Shown here piece after piece: positions 1-7,359 of a stretch of 11,490 nt of DNA. Each line of letters starts with the position of its first letter. Positions within the stretch are counted from its first letter, which is position 1. The notes under the pieces are model-generated. The model was not told the DNA's origin, ran no database searches, and saw only the letters and a list, made by a program, of their open reading frames with translations. This stretch comes from Bacteroidales bacterium. Its GTDB lineage: Bacteria > Bacteroidota > Bacteroidia > Bacteroidales > VadinHA17. The position numbers were made by a program, and so were the translations under genes. Where the stretch lies: positions 1-11,490 of the forward strand of contig DOZA01000206.1 of the NCBI GenBank assembly GCA_003518245.1. Reading direction: 5' to 3'.

Positions 1-1
1 T

Positions 2-577
2 AGTGCCGAAGGGGCAGTCTCGGTAATGGGAGTAAATCCTTCACACCTGGACGAAGGAGAAGAAAAACATTTTTATACTAAGCTGGGGGTTTTCTACCAG
101 AACGGAGCCTTACTTAATTCGCTGACTGTAGGTGAAAACGTGGCACTGCCGCTGCAGCAGCATACTGACCTTCCGGAAGAGATGATTGAAAGACTGGTGA
201 GACTTAAGCTGAGGCTTGTTAACCTGGAAGGAACATATAATATGCTTCCCTCCAGCCTCAGCGGGGGGATGTTGAAAAGGGCAGCCCTGGCCAGGGCAAT
301 AATAATGGATCCACCCATCCTCTTCTGTGATGAACCTGGTTCAGGTCTTGACCCTGTGTCACTGGCCTCCCTAGATAACCTGATACTTAACCTTCAAAAA
401 CTGCTTGGGATTACCATAATAATGATTACACACGAAGTGTCAAGCATATTCAGAGTCGCTGACAGGATAGTCTTCATAGATAAAGGGAGACTAATTTTTG
501 AGGGCACACTGGATAAGGCTCTCAGTTCAGATAATAAAGCCCTGAAAGAGTTTTTCCGAAAGGGCCGGGGCGAATAA
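2..577 (+). CDS. MlaF-like ABC transporter ATP-binding protein (5' truncated by window edge)
   Basis: ATPase subunit of an Mla/Mce-type ABC importer, which in Gram-negative bacteria moves phospholipids or other lipids between outer and inner membrane; it acts on the cytoplasmic face with an MlaE-type permease. The reading frame is open from base 2, so the start and the Walker A motif lie upstream of the window. Visible in order are a Q-loop region (GVFYQNGALLNSLTVGENVA), the ABC signature (SSLSGGMLKRAALARAI), Walker B (ILFCDEPGSGLDP) and the H-loop histidine (IMITHEV). The 'QNGALLNSLTV' and 'SGGM.KRAALARA' wording is typical of MlaF rather than of general ABC ATPases. It ends at TAA 575-577, after which 124 bases carry no recognised gene. 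The permease and MCE-domain genes are not in view; they could lie upstream. The substrate is inferred from the family only. Confidence 0.85.
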   Translation, partial: SAEGAVSVMGVNPSHLDEGEEKHFYTKLGVFYQNGALLNSLTVGENVALPLQQHTDLPEEMIERLVRLKLRLVNLEGTYNMLPSSLSGGMLKRAALARAIIMDPPILFCDEPGSGLDPVSLASLDNLILNLQKLLGITIIMITHEVSSIFRVADRIVFIDKGRLIFEGTLDKALSSDNKALKEFFRKGRGE

Positions 578-860
578 AAACCTGCTGCTCGCTTCTACCA
601 AATATCAATGGATCAAATATTTATTTGGATATATAGCAGAAAAATACGAGATTTCATTTTGCTTGCTTTAGTGCGAGTATTCAAACCAACTGCTTTTAGC
701 CATGGAACCAGCAAGGATCATCCATTTCTGGCAGGAACTGAGAAGAAGGAAGGTCATTACGGGTATCGTATACTATGGCGCAACAGTCCTTGTGATACTG
801 GAAGCAGCCGAGATAATATGCAATGCATTCGGTATTGAAAATGTGCCGGCATGGGTAGTG

Positions 861-863
861 TGA
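861..863 (+). other. In-frame TGA in TPR gene
   Basis: TGA lies exactly in the frame of the ATG at 702, between ...NVPAWVV and VLSAGFIVAV.... Both flanks match what is expected of the second membrane segment of this family, so one substitution (for example from TGG, CGA or GGA) would restore it. No selenocysteine-type context is apparent. Confidence 0.85.
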
Positions 864-2108
864 GTGCTGAGTGCCGGATTCATCGTTGCAGTGGTATTTT
901 CATGGATATATGATATAACACCGGGAGGTATAATAAGGACTGAACCACTGCCAAAACAAAAACTTCCGTTGATAAATAAGAAAGTAAAGACTTACAGGTT
1001 CACAACATTTGTGAGTGTTATAATTATTATTGGCCTGCTATCATTTAATATTATTGATAGTGCCAGTGCCAGAAAAATTGAGAAAATTGACAAAACAATA
1101 GCTGTTTTGCCATTTACCGATATATTACCAATCAAGTATGAATCCATTGTATTTGACTATATAGGCAATCAGATTACAGCGGGCCTGAGTAAGATTGATG
1201 ATTTTAATGTACTGCCATGGAGATCAACGAAAAACTTCAGGAAAGGGAATAAGGATTATGTAAAAATGGGAGATGAAATGGATGCTACAATACTAGTAGA
1301 TTGGAAAGCAATTGAAATTGAAGGGGAAAAAAGATTAACAATAGAGATGATTGTCGCTGAGGATGAGAAAATATTATGGTCAAACGATTATTCAATTAAA
1401 AATAGCTGGACAGAGATATCAGTTATCAGTACTGAAATATCGAGAAACATTGCCAGGAGACTCAGAACATTCCTTTCATTAGAAGAGCGGGCGAGAATAA
1501 ATGAAATACCGGGATCTCCTACAGCTTTATATAATGCTTACAGGGGACGTTCTATAGCACAGAATGCCCTTTACCTGTATGAAATGGGAAACAGGAAAAC
1601 GGACCTCTCAGATTTTGACGTGGCAATAGACCTTTATACACAGGCTATTCAGGTAGATTCCAGTTTTGCAGAAGCTTATGCAAACAGGGCCGTAACCAGG
1701 TTATGGGGAATATATACTACTCATTATTCTGGCAACGAATTAGAGAAATGCCTGGAGGATATTGAGAAAGCAAAAAGCATTGATTCAAACCTTATTGAAG
1801 CAGATATAGCAATGGGTTTCTATTATTATTATGGTAAGAGAGGCTTTGATAATGCACTGAAATATTTTCAGCAAGCCCTTGAAAAGGATCCGGCTAATGT
1901 TGATTGCCTTTTCTATCTTTCTCTTGTACACAGGAGAAAGGGTAACTGGGATGAGGTGGCTGAATTATCCTCGCAGGCACTTGAGAATGACCCGGCCAGC
2001 GCACTTTTCTATATCAATATTGGTACTTCTTATGATTACCTGCACGATTTCGAAAAAGCAATAGAATGTCATAACCTTGCCATTGCGATTCTCCCTGAAT
2101 GGCCTGCA

Positions 2109-2111
2109 TAA
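2109..2111 (+). other. In-frame TAA in TPR gene
   Basis: TAA falls inside a TPR unit, between ...AIAILPEWPA and YNNKVESELRLSGD.... The helix pattern of the repeat runs straight through it, so this is a nonsense codon rather than the natural end of the gene. Confidence 0.85.
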
Positions 2112-2786
2112 TATAATAATAAAGTGGAGTCTGAACTCAGATTGAGTGGAGATGCCGACAAAGCAAGACTTATACTGGGGGAAAACATCAAAAACACCGG
2201 GGATAATATATACTCCTCACTTGCATTACTTGATTTGTATGATGGTGACTGTGAGTCAGCTCTGAAGAATATAAATATAGCTTACCCTGATGATTCCCCA
2301 ATGGATGGTGACTTAATGCTTTTGAAAGCTAAGATCAATATGCTATGTGGCAAAAAGAATATTGCATTTAAATACTACCAGGAAGCGATTGAATATTGTT
2401 CTATCGAAATAAGAAATAACCCTGAAGATTATTCGCTATTGAGTAAACTGGGGATAGCCCATGCATGTACAGGCAATAAATCCATGGTAATAAAAAATGG
2501 AACGGGGGCAGTCGAAATAGCCGCCTCGGAAAATGATGCTATGATAGTGCCGGAAAGGATTTTTGACCTTGCCAGGATATACTGTATGGTGGGGGAGAAT
2601 GAACAATGTATTCAATTAATTGAGAAACTGACAGCTATAGGCTCCCCTTTCTCAATACATATTGTATTCCTTGATCCTGATTTTAAAGACATAAGAAACG
2701 ATGAGCGTATTGTTGAGCTTAGGGAAGAGATATAGATATTAAGAGAAGTATAAAAACCATATTTATTAACCAAAAACCAATTAATT

Positions 2787-3017
2787 ATGCCAACACAAAC
2801 ACAGGACTGGGTAATGGATCCTAAGAAATGCGAATTTGAAGAACTTTTTAGAGAGTATGGAATATCTGAAAATTGTACATACAAAAAGGGATATCAAATA
2901 ACAAAACTATATTTCGAGTACGACCAGGAATGCACAGCACTTAAAATGGCTCTTTACAGAAATATAGATGTTATTTTGCAAGAGCCCGGCTCAGAGGAGA
3001 GTACAGAAAAAAGATAG
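2787..3017 (+). CDS. Small hypothetical protein, 76 aa
   Basis: I do not recognise this ORF. It encodes 76 residues with no signal peptide, membrane segment or clear domain. It is rich in charged and aromatic residues, has cysteines in the fragments KKCEF, ENCTY and QECTA, and ends in a hydrophilic tail (EPGSEESTEKR). It starts 51 bases after the broken TPR gene and ends 63 bases before the truncated radical SAM gene, in the same direction. Because both neighbours are decayed it may itself be a fragment, although it has a plausible ATG start and clean stop. It could also be a small regulatory or accessory protein of the radical SAM gene; nothing in the sequence decides this. Confidence 0.45.
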   Translation: MPTQTQDWVMDPKKCEFEELFREYGISENCTYKKGYQITKLYFEYDQECTALKMALYRNIDVILQEPGSEESTEKR

Positions 3018-3080
3018 AGCAAGTAAAAAGTTTGATATAGAGTCCTTTAAGGACGTGTATTCTGACAATTTCTGATTATT

Positions 3081-3518
3081 ATGAACAATAATAACGTAAT
3101 TTTATTTGCTTTTGAGGAACGTGATAACCTGGGTATGGGATACCTGGCATCAGCATTAACAAATGCCGGATATAATACCAATATAATTGATTTCCGGGAG
3201 CCCGGGAATTACACTATTGACGGACTTAAGAAACAAAAACCCATACTGCTGGGATTCTCGGTTATTTTCCAGTATCATATAGATAAGTTTATTGAATTTG
3301 TAAGGTATCTGAAAAGAAATAGTATTGACTGTCATTATACAGCAGGGGGTCATTATGCAAGCCTGAGGCCCCGGCAGCTTCTAGATCAGATCCCTGAGCT
3401 TGATTCACTGGTACGTTTTGAGGGTGAATATACTCTCCTCGAACTGGTTAAGGCCCTGGCTTCAGGGAAAGAATGGAAAACAATAAATGGAATATCCTTT
3501 TTAGAAAATGTCTGGTGA
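3081..3518 (+). pseudogene. Truncated B12-binding radical SAM protein (cobalamin domain only)
   Basis: 145 codons matching the N-terminal cobalamin-binding (Rossmann-like) domain of B12-dependent radical SAM enzymes. It begins with a beta strand (NNVILFAFEERDN), followed by GMGYLASALTNAGY, then the fragments ILLGFSVIFQYHIDKFIEFV, TAGGHYASLRP and DSLVRFEGEYTLLELVKAL, and stops after INGISFLENVW. In intact relatives this point is followed by the link to the radical SAM barrel with its CxxxCxxC iron-sulfur motif; no such motif occurs before the next gene at 3870. The protein therefore cannot be a working radical SAM enzyme. It ends TGA TAG. A second ORF overlaps its last codons in another frame and may be the missing gene's C-terminus. 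The substrate of the original enzyme cannot be told. Confidence 0.75.
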
Positions 3519-3642
3519 TAGTACTCTTGACAGATACCGTGATGCCATAAAGGCAAAGCATGGCGAGTTGAAAGAAGAAATGGAAAGTGTCATAAGCCGG
3601 GTGATGTTATACAATAAGATGAAAGATGTCTTCCCTGTGTAA
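3508..3642 (+). pseudogene. Possible C-terminal remnant of the radical SAM gene, 44 codons
   Basis: This short ORF starts at ATG 3508 inside the end of the radical SAM fragment and reads in the next frame to TAA 3640-3642. The product (MSGDSTLDRYRDAIKAKHGE... ending SRVMLYNKMKDVFPV) is charged and looks helical. It resembles the tail of a larger protein more than a complete one. The simplest reading is that an internal deletion joined the N- and C-terminal parts of the radical SAM gene out of frame. That is inference from position and composition; I do not recognise the sequence itself. Confidence 0.3.
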
Positions 3643-3869
3643 CTAAACTAACCACCGCCGTAGGAGGTGAAGAACAATAGCCAGAATTGACCATATATTT
3701 CTTCTGGTCGAAAAAATCCAATCTCTTATTTTCCTTTATATTGCCTTTTTGCCACAAAAAACAGATTTTATCGAATTTACTGTTCGAAAACATAAAACAT
3801 TTGTTTCTGTTTACATTTTATTTCATATATTGCTGCCCATCTGTAGCTTACTAACCAAATTAGATCAAT
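3643..3869 (+). other. Intergenic region before the synthetase, no gene seen
   Basis: 227 bases with no convincing ORF. Near its start is a short palindrome, CACC at 3653-3656 with GGTG at 3666-3669, and at 3688-3708 a weak GACCA...TGGTC inverted repeat. The right half is AT-rich and probably holds the promoter of the acyl-ACP synthetase gene, but no clean TTTG plus TAnnTTTG pair is visible. Confidence 0.4.
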
Positions 3870-5417
3870 ATGTTACTTCTCCACCAGCAATTTGTAAAGA
3901 ATGCAAAACGCCTTTCTAAGAAGCTTGCTATTATTGATAAAACAACAGGTAGCAAGGTACCTTATTCAAAGGCATTGATAGGAGCTCTCATTCTTGTTTC
4001 AAAGTTCAGGCAATATGATAAAGGATTTATAGGTATTATGGTACCTACTTCAGCCGGGTGTACACTGGCATCGGTTGCAACATTAATGAGCGGAAGGATA
4101 CCTGTTATGATTAACTATTCAACCGGCGCTGAGAATAATGTCGAGTATGCCAGGAAGAAATGTAAATTTAAGACGGTTATTACATCCAGATCATTGCTTG
4201 AAAAGATTAACTGTCCCGCAATGGAGGATATGGTAATGCTGGAAGATATAATGGACAGTGTTTCAACAGGTGATAAGCTGAAGGCAGCAATAAAAAGCAA
4301 ACTGCCCGCCAGCATGATCCTTAATAATATTCATAAAGGGAAAGAAGATGACACGGCAGTAATACTGTTTACCAGTGGTAGTGAAAAAGATCCCAAGGCA
4401 GTACAGCTGACACATAAGAATATTATTTCCGATATTGTAAACTTCAGTGAACACATTAGTATATATGAAACTGATGTTTTACTTGCCAGCCTGGTATTTT
4501 TCCATGTTTTTGGCCTTACTGTTAACCTGTGGGTGGCAATGTATATGGGCATGACCATGGTTACCTATGCCAATCCTCTGGACTTCCAGACAATATCAAA
4601 TATAGCCCGTGATGAAAAACCAACGATAATGGTAGGTACGCCCAGTTTCTTCTGGGGATACCTCCAGAAATCCGAACCTGGCGATTTTAAAACACTCAGA
4701 GTAATGGTTGCCGGCGCTGATAAATGTCCGGATGCACTCAGGGAAGGCTGGAAGAAGAAGCATGGAGTAACCCTGCTTGAGGGTTACGGTGCAACAGAAA
4801 CATCGCCTGTTATCTCTACAAATACCCATGAGTATAATCGCCCGGGTAGTATTGGTAAAATAATACCAAATGTACAGGTAAGGATAGAACATTTCGAGAC
4901 CGGTAAAGAATGTGCACCAGGTGAAGTGGGTAAAATACTGATTAAAGGAGATATAGTAATGAAAGGGTATTTTAATGATCCCGGACTGACCGAGCAGGCC
5001 TTTATCAATGGATGGTATAACACAGGTGATATGGGCTTTATGGATACTGATGGATATCTCTGGCATGCCGGAAGGTTCAAACGCTTTGTTAAGATAGGAG
5101 GGGAGATGGTTTCGCTGGTGAAGGTTGAGAACACTCTCGAGAAACACCTTTCTGAAGGTGTTGCCTGCTGTGTTGTTGATGTAGCCGATGAGGTGCGGGG
5201 TGCATCCATCATAGCCACGGTAACACAGGAAATAGATAAGAATGAAATTATAAAGAAGCTCAGCGAAGAGCTTTCCAATATAGAGCTGCCCAAGAAGTTC
5301 CACGTTATTGAAGAATTGCCCGTGATGAACACCGGTAAAATAGATTTCAGGTCGGTTACCAGGATAGTGCAGGAGATGGTTGCCGATTCATCTGAAGAGA
5401 TAGTCTCAGAATATTAA
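3870..5417 (+). CDS. Aas-like acyl-ACP/acyl-CoA synthetase (AMP-binding)
   Basis: ANL-superfamily adenylating enzyme of 515 residues that activates a fatty acid with ATP to an acyl-adenylate and passes it to a carrier (ACP or CoA). It most resembles the stand-alone AMP-ligase half of Aas (acyl-ACP synthetase/acyl-glycerophosphoethanolamine acyltransferase). Motifs in order: phosphate-binding loop TSGSEKDPKA at about residues 168-177, FFHVFGLTVNLWVAMYMG, the A5 motif GYGATETSP near 305, the A7 motif YNTGD near 383, the hinge-type GRFKRFVKIGGEMVSLVKVE near 400-418, and the catalytic lysine in NTGKID near 489. KRFVKIGGEMV in place of a longer hinge is characteristic of the Aas type. The loop has Ala where most members have Gly (PKA rather than PKG). 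No acyltransferase domain is fused or adjacent, so the acyl acceptor is open. The gene appears intact and is alone in its orientation block, flanked by decayed genes. Confidence 0.88.
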   Translation: MLLLHQQFVKNAKRLSKKLAIIDKTTGSKVPYSKALIGALILVSKFRQYDKGFIGIMVPTSAGCTLASVATLMSGRIPVMINYSTGAENNVEYARKKCKFKTVITSRSLLEKINCPAMEDMVMLEDIMDSVSTGDKLKAAIKSKLPASMILNNIHKGKEDDTAVILFTSGSEKDPKAVQLTHKNIISDIVNFSEHISIYETDVLLASLVFFHVFGLTVNLWVAMYMGMTMVTYANPLDFQTISNIARDEKPTIMVGTPSFFWGYLQKSEPGDFKTLRVMVAGADKCPDALREGWKKKHGVTLLEGYGATETSPVISTNTHEYNRPGSIGKIIPNVQVRIEHFETGKECAPGEVGKILIKGDIVMKGYFNDPGLTEQAFINGWYNTGDMGFMDTDGYLWHAGRFKRFVKIGGEMVSLVKVENTLEKHLSEGVACCVVDVADEVRGASIIATVTQEIDKNEIIKKLSEELSNIELPKKFHVIEELPVMNTGKIDFRSVTRIVQEMVADSSEEIVSEY

Positions 5418-5579
5418 GCAATAACCGGCATAAAAAATAAATACATACCAAATACGGACTGGATTTTCATTCCGGATTTTCGTAAATTACACTGTATATA
5501 AATCCGTGAGATATGTATTTCCTCTTTCTGTTTCTGTCTCTGATAATGGCTTATCTGGCCGGGAGACCTGGCTAAAGGA
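5418..5579 (+). other. Intergenic region after the synthetase, no gene seen
   Basis: Contains the weak terminator-like hairpin listed separately and a 20-codon ORF at 5513-5575 (MYFLFLFLSLIMAYLAGRPG). The latter looks like a hydrophobic signal segment but ends at once. It could be the start of a lost gene; I cannot support more. Confidence 0.35.
5455..5480 (+). terminator. Weak terminator-like hairpin after synthetase
   Basis: CGGA-C-TG, loop GATTTT, CA-T-TCCG forms a 6-bp stem with one mismatch at 5455-5474, followed by GATTTT. It sits 38 bases after the synthetase stop. The stem is short and the T tract poor, so this is tentative. Confidence 0.3.
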
Positions 5580-5819
5580 GTGATGCCGCTGTTATTAGCA
5601 AGATTAATTTTCCCTCCTTTCTACTTCAGGTGCCTTAAATTTGAAGAAGAGCTTGCGGCAGGAGGGGTCGCTGACTATAAGATCATGAAAATGAATGGTC
5701 TGAACCATTTGCTGCAGGAATGCTCAACAGGACTTATTTCAGAATATTATGAAATAGAGCAGACAATATCTCCTTCAATCCTGGAAATAATAAAATCGTG
5801 GATTTTATTTACTGACTGA
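5580..5819 (+). pseudogene. C-terminal remnant of an alpha/beta hydrolase
   Basis: A 79-codon ORF whose last 60 residues look like the very end of a serine alpha/beta hydrolase (COG1073/dienelactone-hydrolase-like esterase or peptidase). Visible pieces are KFEEELAAGGVADYKIMKMN, GLNHLLQECSTG with the expected catalytic histidine (CAT 5706-5708), SEYYEIEQTISPSILEIIKS and W. In family members the stretch 'P-G-L-N-H-L-F-Q' and 'S-E-Y-x-x-I-E-x-T-x-S-P' closes the protein. The nucleophile Ser (GxSxG) and acid Asp regions, normally about 200-300 residues upstream, are absent. Homology seems to begin near 5640; the residues before that (MMPLLLARLIFPPFYFR) do not fit. The piece is too short to be active and is a deletion remnant. 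Confidence 0.65.
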
Positions 5820-5840
5820 ATTGTCCCGGACAAGAAATTG

Positions 5841-5993
5841 TCTGTACCCATAATCGTTGAAGGGCATCGTCCCGATACCTGTTTCTGTATTTATATATTT
5901 TCCGGAATGAGAGTATGAAACGCTCTGTGTAGCCCCTGGCGATTACCACCCGTGGACAGGAATGATACCATGAATCACGCACACACGCTTAAG
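5841..5993 (-). pseudogene. Decayed fragment of a TonB-dependent receptor
   Basis: Read on the minus strand this stretch gives KRVCVIHGIIPVHGW, stop, SPGATQSVSYSHSGKYINTE and then TGIGTMPFNDYGYRQ. It matches the region just after the plug of the intact receptor encoded at 7360-9609 (TRISVIAGIF... and NSPRMTQSVLLSHSGKYNNT, then ...LNDKGYRK). At DNA level, 109 bases align without gaps to the reverse strand of about 8750-8860 with, by my hand count, 81 identities (about 74%). The fragment has an in-frame TAA in place of the Asn of WWNSP, another TAA upstream and no continuation on either side. It is the relic of a second, paralogous receptor gene, now about 150 bases, lying directly against the hydrolase remnant. 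Confidence 0.75.
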
Positions 5994-6058
5994 TTAACCT
6001 TTGATCTAATAGTTTTCAGTCTGGGATAAGATCAGTGCAATATTTAATAAACATCACT

Positions 6059-7217
6059 ATGGATATATTAAAGAACTATACTCTAAATGTTTGTATAACA
6101 TGTGGTATTATTTTCTTCGTGCAATTCGGAAAAAATGCATTTTGAAAAAGCAATAAACTCTGAATCTGTTGAAGAATTGAAGAGTTTTATTTCAGACTAT
6201 CCAAACAGTACATTTACCGATAGTGCAAATGCAGTAATAGAACAGTTAATTTGGCAGAAAGCGCTTCTTAAGAATGAAACAGAAAGGTATGAAGAATACC
6301 TTACAGACTATCCTAATGGTCAGTACGTTAATGCTGTTAAGGAAAAACTTGAGAAAAAGAAAGAATATCTGAACCTTGCACTAAAGACTTTTAACAAAGC
6401 TCAGCAAATAAATGTTAAGCCTGAGCAGAAAGAATTATATTCAAGAACTGATTCGTTATTTTAACTTGCGAATTTTACTGAATTCATTCTTAACGTTTAT
6501 AAAGAACCAACCTTAAACCTGCACCTTGATCAGGATGAAAATTTAAGCGAGTTTATAAAAAGGCCATTCACTACATCCCGTTTCTTATATGGGCGTCCAG
6601 AGTCCGAGTATTTTATATATAACATTGAAAATGAAAGAATAAACAAATATATTTCTTACAAATTAATCCTAGGGAGTGCTGATATTACACAAATAAAAAT
6701 TACTATTCAGCTATTGCGTGATGGTAAAATGATTTCAAATCTTGGAGAAAATCTCTTTACGGTAAGTTCAAATAAGTATAACAGTTACATAGGTTTTTTT
6801 CATAATGACAGTATCAATTTATTCCCGGATGATAAATTACGTTTTGTCATAACTGCCTCGGGTTCTAATTACGGTAAATCCTGTGATAATTATGCATCCT
6901 ATGTAAAAGTAGTCCAACCTGAAAAGAATATCGATAATAATGTGTTAAGGGAACGTAGAAGAGCAATTGAATGGAGTACTTCAAACAGCAAATGGTCATT
7001 TCCTGGCGCACCGCTGATGGATTTTATTGCCCAGTTGGATTATTGCGTACTAAATAGCAAGAATGGTAATTGGAATATCGGATGGGGAAGCCAGAAAGAT
7101 AAACAGCCATATAATGTTTCGTGGAAGAATGATTCCCTGATCATAAACAAATTAACAAAAGAAAAGGCAGATTCTCTTGGTATATCAGAATATACAATGG
7201 TATTTTCAATGGAATAA
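6059..7217 (+). pseudogene. Lipoprotein with TPR-like repeats, frameshift plus in-frame stop
   Basis: Three consecutive pieces make one gene. ATG 6059 starts a signal peptide (MDILKNYTLNVCITCGIIFF) that runs into the wrong frame. The next frame, from about 6112, carries the lipobox cysteine and mature start (SSCNSEKMHFEKAI). Removing one base in the T-rich stretch near 6109-6116 would join them as ...GIIFSCNSEK. That frame stays open to TAA 6462-6464 and then, in the same frame, open again for 250 codons to TAA 7215-7217. The mature part starts with two repeats of about 35 residues with the pattern 'E.Y..YL.DYPNGQYVNAV', as in TPR-like outer-membrane lipoproteins, followed by a beta-rich domain with several Trp and Gly residues (GNWNIGWGSQKD). 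Family and substrate are unknown. It was likely an outer-membrane or periplasmic lipoprotein of about 385 residues. Confidence 0.7.
6462..6464 (+). other. In-frame TAA in lipoprotein gene
   Basis: TAA separates ...ELYSRTDSLF from LANFTEFILNVYKEPTLN in one frame. The downstream frame is open to 7217 with coding-like composition, but its first in-frame ATG is not until 6729 (GTG or TTG earlier at 6714-6720), so it has no credible start just after the stop. This supports one interrupted gene. Confidence 0.7.
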
Positions 7218-7359
7218 GTGAATTTCAATATCATAATTTGTAGAGCGCAAAGATTATAACAGGCCGGGACTGGATGAATCCATGTCACCTGGTCAAAATA
7301 GCTTAATAATACACTGCTTAATCCTTGCCTGGCATTAGGTATGCACGATTTAACAGGGA

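Larger units (their letters stand above)
702..2735 (+). pseudogene. FlgO-like/TPR membrane protein gene broken by two in-frame stops
   Basis: One gene in a single frame from ATG 702 to TAG 2733-2735, interrupted by TGA 861-863 and TAA 2109-2111. The N-terminus (MEPARIIHFWQELRRRKVIT...) is typical of large Bacteroidota/proteobacterial proteins annotated as adenylate-cyclase-like or TPR proteins: a short basic cytoplasmic stretch, a hydrophobic segment around residues 19-38, a second one cut by the TGA (VLSAGFIVAVVFSWIYDITPGGI follows it), and a third around residues 97-113. Next comes an FlgO-like domain starting KTIAVLPFTD, then several TPR units (for example DVAIDLYTQAIQVDSSFAEAYANRA). The C-terminus, IGSPFSIHIVFLDPDFKDI, is the usual end of this family, so the gene is otherwise full length at about 677 codons. 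Sequence after each stop remains family-like and open for 415 and 208 codons, so decay is recent. The exact role is unknown; proteins of this layout are thought to be membrane-anchored scaffolds or sensors. Confidence 0.85.

Noticed and set aside
608..838. 76-codon ORF overlapping the start of the TPR gene
   Set aside because: It lies in a different frame from the recognisable N-terminus of the TPR protein starting at 702.
861..863. Selenocysteine at the in-frame TGA
   Set aside because: The position is in a membrane segment of a protein family with no redox function, and a second stop follows in the same gene.
4596..5303. 235-codon ORF on the minus strand inside the synthetase gene
   Set aside because: It is a shadow of the acyl-ACP synthetase, whose motifs are all in the plus frame; the product has no recognisable feature.
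7218..7359. Terminator between the convergent lipoprotein and receptor genes
   Set aside because: TGGAT-GA-ATCCA at 7271-7282 is palindromic, but the loop is too small and no T tract follows on either strand.
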